Assembly (NCBI GenBank): GCA_016933575.1
Contig: JAFGAR010000146.1
Location: 1 to 64,000 of the forward strand
Direction: 5' to 3'
Length of the DNA: 64,000 nt
Source of the DNA: Candidatus Thorarchaeota archaeon
GTDB taxonomy: Archaea; Asgardarchaeota; Thorarchaeia; Thorarchaeales; Thorarchaeaceae
In this document: piece after piece, positions 59,342-64,000 of the stretch
Position numbering within the stretch: the first letter of the stretch is position 1
Layout of the letters: each line of letters starts with the position of its first letter
Position numbers and translations under genes: made by a program
The notes under the pieces: generated by a model
What the model saw: only the letters and a program-made list of their open reading frames with translations
Told to the model about the DNA's origin: nothing
Databases searched by the model: none

Positions 59342-59572
59342 ATGAGAGTCGTCACTATCTGCTTACCAGAATCTTATGTTGAAGGCGTTGATGAACTGAT
59401 AGGCCAGAACAAGTATCCGAATCGTTCGGAAGTCATTCGAATTGCTATCAGAGATCTTCTTGTTGATGAATTATGGGGTGAGCGAAAACCATCCGGTGGC
59501 ATTCCTCTTCTTGCTCAGTTAGAGAAGATGGCACTTGTCCAACAGACTCCTGAACCAAATCCCCCTGCTTGA
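59342..59572 (+). CDS. CopG/Arc-type ribbon-helix-helix regulator
   Basis: A 76-residue protein. The ribbon VVTICLPESYVEGVDEL and helices NKYPNRSEVIRIAIRDLL form a classical RHH domain, then a flexible Pro-rich tail. Related small RHH proteins control cell-division or metabolic genes in other archaea; target here unknown. ATG 59342 is preferred to TTG 59333. The next gene starts 84 nt downstream. Confidence 0.82.
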   Translation: MRVVTICLPESYVEGVDELIGQNKYPNRSEVIRIAIRDLLVDELWGERKPSGGIPLLAQLEKMALVQQTPEPNPPA

Positions 59573-59656
59573 TGAGTATAACTGAGCTATCTTTTTCTAT
59601 ATCTATGTTGCATTTGTGACTACTAGCTCGCTAACTATAAAGGAGCGAATCTGAAT

Positions 59657-60223
59657 ATGTCACGATTCTTTAAGCGCAAGAAATCAGAAGAAGAAAAAAC
59701 AGAAACAGAGAAGGTAGAGTCCACAGAGGATGCTCCAACTGGGACTGAAACCACTGAAGAGGAAGTTCATGAAGCTGAAGGTGCAGAGGCTGAAATTGAA
59801 GCAACACCTACAGGTCGACAGGCAACTATTCCTTATCATTCAACAATTCAAGAGCGTCTAATGTACATGTTCAATGATTCGCATATGGGCGCAGGAATTG
59901 AAGGGACCGATGAATTCTACATCGAGTTCATGGCCATGGGTGAACGTTTCTGGATTGGAAAAGCTCCCCTTGGAGACATTGCGATGAAGACGGGTGCAAT
60001 GACCGAACAAGACGCACATGTTCGAATGTCGAACGATGTTGTTGCAGACCTGCTCTCAGCTGCAACGTTCTCAGAGTTCTCAAAGATTTATCTCCAGTAC
60101 TACAAAAATGCTGAGGCTGGTAAGTTCATCAAGATTGAGGTACGAAAGCCAATAACAGATCTGAATAGACGGGGATACGCCCGAGTACCAGTCATGAAGC
60201 TTCTAATTGGTTCTGCCAGATAG
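59657..60223 (+). CDS. Acidic-tailed protein with possible SCP2-like domain
   Basis: A 188-residue protein. Residues 1-60 are an intrinsically disordered, Lys/Glu-rich tail beginning MSRFFKRKKSEEEKTETE. Residues 65-188 read like a sterol-carrier-protein-2 fold: FYIEFMAMGERFWIGKAP, then MSNDVVADLLSAATFSEFSK and a closing amphipathic helix. SCP2-type domains bind lipids. The match is by pattern only. AAGGAGCGAA precedes the ATG. Confidence 0.45.
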   Translation: MSRFFKRKKSEEEKTETEKVESTEDAPTGTETTEEEVHEAEGAEAEIEATPTGRQATIPYHSTIQERLMYMFNDSHMGAGIEGTDEFYIEFMAMGERFWIGKAPLGDIAMKTGAMTEQDAHVRMSNDVVADLLSAATFSEFSKIYLQYYKNAEAGKFIKIEVRKPITDLNRRGYARVPVMKLLIGSAR

Positions 60224-60306
60224 TATGCAGATAAAGACCCACTCTGTCCTCTAGTAATAGTTATAATCAGGACTTTGGCAGTTAGAGGCATTCAGGTGGG
60301 ATATGA

Positions 60307-60990
60307 TTGGATAATATAGAAACACCAGTTGTCATTATCAATCTGAAGACGTACTCACAAGCTACCGGCGAGAAGGCAGTCCTGATGGCTCAGGCTTGCG
60401 AGAGGGTCTCAAATGAATATGATGTTCCAATAGTTGTAGCACCACAAATGCCAGATCTATATCGTGTTGCTAAGGCTGTTGAGATACCTGTGTTTTCGCA
60501 GCATATGGACCCTGGGGAACCTGGACGTTTTACTGGGCATGTTTTGGGTGAAGCACTTGTCGAATCTGGATGTGCTGGAACCCTTCTCAATCACTCTGAG
60601 CATAGAATGCAATTAGCAGATATTGAAGAAGCGATTCAAATTGCACATAAACTCCATCTCTATTCTGTAGTGTGCACAAACAACATTCAGGTAAGTGTTG
60701 CTGCAGCATGCATGAGACCTTGGTCAGTTGCTGTGGAACCTCCAGAATTGATAGGGTCTGGAATATCTGTTTCTCAAGCTCAGCCTGAGATCATCTCTGG
60801 TACAGTGAAAAAGATACGGGCAGTTAACAAGGACGTAGTGATACTCTGTGGTGCAGGTATCAGCAATGGTGAAGACGTTACTTCAGCTATAAAACTCGGT
60901 GCACAGGGAGTCCTGCTTGCCTCTGCAGTTGCCAAATCACCAAAGCCAGAATCTGTTCTTGCTGATCTCGTAGGTCCCTTGAGCAAATAG
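60307..60990 (+). CDS. tpiA: Archaeal triosephosphate isomerase
   Basis: A 227-residue enzyme interconverting dihydroxyacetone phosphate and glyceraldehyde 3-phosphate. Lys14 (INLKTYSQ), His95 (LLNHSEHRM) and Glu143 (SVAVEPPELIG) are the catalytic residues. The phosphate loop is ILCGAGISNGED. The short length is typical of archaeal enzymes. The TTG start is supported by GGTGGG about 7 nt upstream. It complements the two FBP enzymes 3-5 kb upstream. Confidence 0.94.
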   Translation: MDNIETPVVIINLKTYSQATGEKAVLMAQACERVSNEYDVPIVVAPQMPDLYRVAKAVEIPVFSQHMDPGEPGRFTGHVLGEALVESGCAGTLLNHSEHRMQLADIEEAIQIAHKLHLYSVVCTNNIQVSVAAACMRPWSVAVEPPELIGSGISVSQAQPEIISGTVKKIRAVNKDVVILCGAGISNGEDVTSAIKLGAQGVLLASAVAKSPKPESVLADLVGPLSK

Positions 60991-61044
60991 CACCTTCCGG
61001 TTCATTTTTCACTGGTTCTGGAAGTGGCTCCTTAGGCGATATCA

Positions 61045-61926
61045 GTGAAAGTTTCTCTAGAATGCGCGCATTGTCTCTTGGAACGGGCGGGGAATCAGGT
61101 ACGATTAGCCACTGATGATCCAGATCTTCAGATGCGAGTCATTCAAGCCATGACAAAGTTTCTGGGAGAGAACTTTGATAGTGATGCGGTACCCAGTCAT
61201 ATTGGAACTGATAGAGACCTCCTTGTGCAGCGTATGACTGGAAGGGACCCGTATAAGGATTTGAAGCATCAATCCAATGTAATGGCTCTTAGCATCCTTC
61301 CTGAATTGTTGCAGCTAGTTGATGAGAAAGATGGTTCTGAGTCAAGATTCAGGACCGCGACTCTAATTGCAGCAGCAGCCAATTCAATTGAGTTTGATGT
61401 ATCCGGTCGAGAATTCAGTCTTAGCGAGTTAAAGACAATTATTGAGAATGTTGAAGCTGATTTGGCCTTGGACCAAGTAGACGAATTCCGAGAACTTTGT
61501 AAAACCGCTCAGAACGTTCTCTATCTCATGGACAATGCTGGAGAGGTTGTCTTGGATATGATCTTGATCCGCGAGATCAAGAGGTTGGGTCCAAAGGTAA
61601 CCGCAGTGGTGAAGGGTGGACCAATCCTCAATGATGCAACTATGATTGATGCAGATGAAGTCGGCCTTGGAGAGTATGCAGACGATGTTGTGGATACTGG
61701 AGCTCCAGCCATTGGCGTGAATCTAGAGCGAAACTCACAGGAGTTCAAAGAACTTCTCTCATCATCAGAATTGATAGTAGCAAAAGGAATGGGCAATTTT
61801 GAGTCAATGACAGAGTTTGAACCAAGTTCTCCAACGGTTCATATAATGCGAACAAAGTGTAATCCTGTTGCCAGACATGTGGGTGTTCCGAAGAACAAGA
61901 ATGTGGTGTTGATCAGAAGTCCATAG
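61045..61926 (+). CDS. DUF89 damage-control phosphatase family protein
   Basis: A 293-residue DUF89 protein. The start SLECAHCLLERAGNQVRLAT holds a CxxC, and the active-site region VLYLMDNAGEVVLDMILIRE contains the family DNAGE metal-binding motif, followed by VVKGGPILNDATMIDADEVG. DUF89 enzymes hydrolyse damaged or excess phosphometabolites such as sugar phosphates, which suits a gene next to triosephosphate isomerase. GTG start at 61045, 54 nt after tpiA; likely same transcript. Confidence 0.9.
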   Translation: MKVSLECAHCLLERAGNQVRLATDDPDLQMRVIQAMTKFLGENFDSDAVPSHIGTDRDLLVQRMTGRDPYKDLKHQSNVMALSILPELLQLVDEKDGSESRFRTATLIAAAANSIEFDVSGREFSLSELKTIIENVEADLALDQVDEFRELCKTAQNVLYLMDNAGEVVLDMILIREIKRLGPKVTAVVKGGPILNDATMIDADEVGLGEYADDVVDTGAPAIGVNLERNSQEFKELLSSSELIVAKGMGNFESMTEFEPSSPTVHIMRTKCNPVARHVGVPKNKNVVLIRSP

Positions 61927-61934
61927 TAAACATG

Positions 61935-62765
61935 TTATGCCATATCTTCCGTGTATGGTCTCAAGCCCAGAGTGAGTGGTGAAGATGCCATGAACTCGAT
62001 CTTCAACTCTGGAAAATCAAGACTGATACTATCTCTGAGTCGTTTCATCCCAGGGTCTTCAGTCACGAAGGCACCTAGTTCTATAGTATTAATTCCCTCC
62101 TCATTCGCAAGTAATCTGATCTCAGGAGCAAGTTCGCCTGTGACGATTGTCTGGATGTCTTGTTTCTTTGCATTGATTATATCTGGCATGTCTACTACGC
62201 TACCAGCTATTAGGAGAAATTCTTCCACTTCGTCATCAAGGTCTCCGCTGAAAAAGACCGTATTGAGTCCCATCTTGGAGGCTATATAATTTGCAAAGCC
62301 AGAATGATTCTTCACACCTGGAGGATTGCAGATTCTACCGAATGGTTCTTGTTGACCAAAGTCACTCTCAACAAAGAAGTCTCCTGATTTCTCTATTCCA
62401 AGTGTGTCGACAAGAGCATCATTCATCCCATCTCTCGCGCAGAGCCAACCACTTCCAATAGTGTAGGTAGAGATGTAATTCTTAGTCAGAAGACGTACAC
62501 GAACAAGATCAAGTCCTGACAGTCTATCAACGACGAACGGAAATAGAGGGCGATATGTGATAATGAGGTTTGATTTGTCCTGGGAGGCTTTTGTTACTGC
62601 TCTCGCAGAGAGATAGGAAACCACTAGAATCTTGTTGACCGTCGTGTTTGCCTGTTCTGTAACAGTCTGAGGTCCCACTTCCACCCGATTCTCCATTCCG
62701 CGAAGCACTTTGTCGGAAGGCGAGAGTTCTTGAAGCCGTTTTAGAATTTGAAGTAAACTTGTCAT
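61935..62765 (-). CDS. NIF3-like protein with metal-binding residues lost
   Basis: A 276-residue member of the NIF3 (DUF34) family: LIITYRPLFPF corresponds to the family LIVTHHPLIF, and NDALVDTLGI, IVTGELAPEIRLLANEEGIN and IELGAFVTE to later motifs. The two His of the first motif are Tyr71-Arg72, and the His of the last (GHYxTE) is Ala-Phe; only Glu236 is kept. A dinuclear metal centre is therefore not expected. NIF3 proteins resemble GTP cyclohydrolase I type 2; here a scaffold or regulatory role is more likely. Convergent with DUF89. Confidence 0.72.
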   Translation of the reverse strand: MTSLLQILKRLQELSPSDKVLRGMENRVEVGPQTVTEQANTTVNKILVVSYLSARAVTKASQDKSNLIITYRPLFPFVVDRLSGLDLVRVRLLTKNYISTYTIGSGWLCARDGMNDALVDTLGIEKSGDFFVESDFGQQEPFGRICNPPGVKNHSGFANYIASKMGLNTVFFSGDLDDEVEEFLLIAGSVVDMPDIINAKKQDIQTIVTGELAPEIRLLANEEGINTIELGAFVTEDPGMKRLRDSISLDFPELKIEFMASSPLTLGLRPYTEDMA

Positions 62766-62856
62766 ACCTACTCTCCTCTTCTGCAGTGGTCAGATTGCTA
62801 ATGGGTAATATCCGTCTTATTCTTTTTGATGATTGGCGATATGAAGTTCTTCTTAA

Positions 62857-63225
62857 TTAATCGGATGCATCCTCATTTTCTTCAAAGTCTTCATCCAGAT
62901 CTTCATCATCATAAGAGTAGAGCTCTTCTAGTTCGTCATCGATTTCTTCGACTTCTTCCAGAACTTCTCCGATTACTGGTTCCTCATCAATGACTTCAAG
63001 TTCTGGCTCCTTGACTTTCTTTTCCTTCTCAGGTTTTGCTTTCTTCTCAATCTTACCCTTGGTATCTGCTTTCTTCTCTGGTACTACAGCCCTCTTCTTC
63101 ATCTTCCAATATTCTGTCTTTGCGGATCTCTTTCTACCCATGATTTTGTAGTCAATCTGCTCTGGATTCTGAAGATTTCTAAGTCTAGTCCGTTCACGTT
63201 TGAGGGTCTTATCTCTGTTCACCAT
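62857..63225 (-). CDS. Highly charged low-complexity protein
   Basis: A 122-residue protein. The first 70 residues are very basic (NRDKTLKRERTRLRNLQ and KKADTKGKIEKKAKPEKEKK) and the last 50 very acidic (EEVEEIDDELEELYSYDDED). No folded domain is evident. Such bipolar tails often bind nucleic acid or the ribosome. No homologue recognised. Divergent from the ribbon-helix-helix gene at 63366. Confidence 0.55.
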   Translation of the reverse strand: MVNRDKTLKRERTRLRNLQNPEQIDYKIMGRKRSAKTEYWKMKKRAVVPEKKADTKGKIEKKAKPEKEKKVKEPELEVIDEEPVIGEVLEEVEEIDDELEELYSYDDEDLDEDFEENEDASD

Positions 63226-63365
63226 CGACTATCACCGTCGCGTTCCTGCGGAGTCCTCTGATTTGTTTTATAACTGTGTCGAAAGAGAGAGAAGACAACC
63301 CTTTTGTCCTTGGTCTACTCTCAATAATTGTCTTAAGCTTCGACTTCAGTATAGGAGAAGGAATA

Positions 63366-63887
63366 ATGCCAAAGAAAGGTGTTGATGATACAATAAGCAT
63401 TCGAGTGCGTCTTGAGAAATCGCTCATAGATCGACTTGACAAGGCGGTTGGCGAGGGAAATCGTCAACGATTCATCAGAGATGCAGTTGAATGGCGTTTG
63501 GACGAGGAACTTCCACCAATCTATTATGAACTATCTGAGGAATTGGCACAACTCAACGTACGTGTTGCACATCTAGAAAAATCTCAATCAACTAGTGTCT
63601 TTCTTGGCGAACTCAACACTACTACTAATGATCAGATCTGTGCTGATGACCTAGATCGTAAATTACTAGCCTTCTTTATTCGAAATGAGGGTGGAACCAC
63701 TCCTGAACTGGCAGAGCATCTCCTCGGGGACTCTGGCAAGCGACGAACAATTCTTGATAGGATCGATAGATTGAACACACGGGCTCAGGAACTAATCGGT
63801 TCTCCCGTCCTCGAATACAAGAAGGGGTTTGTTAAGGACAAACGCGGTGCTTGGTGGCTTGTCGACCCAACATCTATTATGACATAG
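63366..63887 (+). CDS. Ribbon-helix-helix regulator with helical C-terminal domain
   Basis: A 173-residue protein. The N-terminal RHH is DTISIRVRLEKSLIDRLDKA and RQRFIRDAVEWRLDEEL, then a coiled segment and a C-terminal domain LLAFFIRNEGGTTPELAEHL with a winged-helix look. ATG 63366 is chosen because AGGAGAAGGAATA precedes it; the open frame to 63276 lies within the divergent promoter region. Probably a transcriptional regulator, target unknown. Confidence 0.75.
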   Translation: MPKKGVDDTISIRVRLEKSLIDRLDKAVGEGNRQRFIRDAVEWRLDEELPPIYYELSEELAQLNVRVAHLEKSQSTSVFLGELNTTTNDQICADDLDRKLLAFFIRNEGGTTPELAEHLLGDSGKRRTILDRIDRLNTRAQELIGSPVLEYKKGFVKDKRGAWWLVDPTSIMT

Positions 63888-63940
63888 TATACATGTCTTC
63901 GGAGCAAATCCTTTAAGAAACTCTGTTCTCATTGGCACTT

Positions 63941-64000
63941 GGGGCCGTAGTCTAGCCTGGATAAGGCACCAGCCTCCGGAGTTGGTAATCCCCGGTTCGA
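63941..64000 (+). tRNA. tRNA-Arg (anticodon CCG), cut by the window end
   Basis: Acceptor 5' strand GGGGCCG (63941-63947), T8-A9, D stem GTCT/AGGC, anticodon stem CCAGC/GTTGG around loop CTCCGGA (anticodon CCG, reading CGG Arg), variable TAATC, and T stem CCCGG with TTCGA. The 3' half of the T arm and acceptor lie beyond 64000. A promoter-like AAATCC plus TTTAAGAA sits about 25 nt upstream (63906-63919). Confidence 0.85.

Overview
The window reads as archaeal chromosome, most likely from an Asgard archaeon and possibly Thorarchaeia-like. Archaeal markers are the ribosome-recycling ATPase ABCE1, the primase large subunit PriL, an archaeal triosephosphate isomerase, the bifunctional FBP aldolase/phosphatase, a class I archaeal aldolase, BRE/TATA-like promoters, GGTG-type ribosome binding sites and frequent GTG/TTG starts. 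The Asgard reading rests on a Ras-like small GTPase, an OGG1-type glycosylase and many exported proteins with a C-terminal membrane anchor. The lineage is inference, because no rRNA gene is present. Base composition looks like the mid-40s % GC by eye, and no IS element, prophage or CRISPR array was seen.

Region 1 (1-7.0 kb) is accessory in character: small winged-helix and Xre regulators, orphan exported or membrane proteins, an exported metzincin-like protease, a HEAT-like protein and gene relics. Five copies of a promoter-like element are scattered through it, all pointing to the minus strand. Region 2 (7.0-20.5 kb) holds an acetyltransferase, a large anchored surface protein convergent with an exported DJ-1/PfpI protein, and a compact operon: small GTPase, CxxC protein, methyltransferase, 24-codon ORF, duplicate methyltransferase. 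A GNAT relic, a 7TM-type protein, an intact CPBP protease next to a decayed one, NhaA and a winged-helix regulator follow.

Region 3 (20.5-25.4 kb) is a self-contained aspartate-to-homocysteine operon: a DUF39-ferredoxin fusion, a UPF0280 protein, aspartate-semialdehyde dehydrogenase and aspartate kinase. It has a long foldable leader and a clear terminator. Region 4 (25.4-36.4 kb) has methyltransferases, a chagasin-like protein, a HAD protein, TPR proteins, an MBL hydrolase, DUF763, DUF3795, a PriL operon, the OGG1-type glycosylase and MobB.

Region 5 (36.5-44.2 kb) is a four-gene ABC export system with two ATPases and two giant FtsX/MacB-type permeases. Region 6 (44.2-52.7 kb) is a mixed housekeeping and accessory stretch: Toprim, two dehydrogenase/hydrolase groups, OsmC, Mut7-C, amidohydrolase, PHP, YkgJ and a winged-helix/membrane cluster. 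Region 7 (52.7-64 kb) is core: ABCE1 behind an 11-bp inverted repeat, uridine phosphorylase, FBP aldolase, FBP aldolase/phosphatase, parvulin, TIM, DUF89, a NIF3-like protein that has lost its metal ligands, ribbon-helix-helix regulators, and a tRNA-Arg(CCG) cut by the window edge. The carbon genes fit gluconeogenesis/glycolysis through FBP and triose phosphates.
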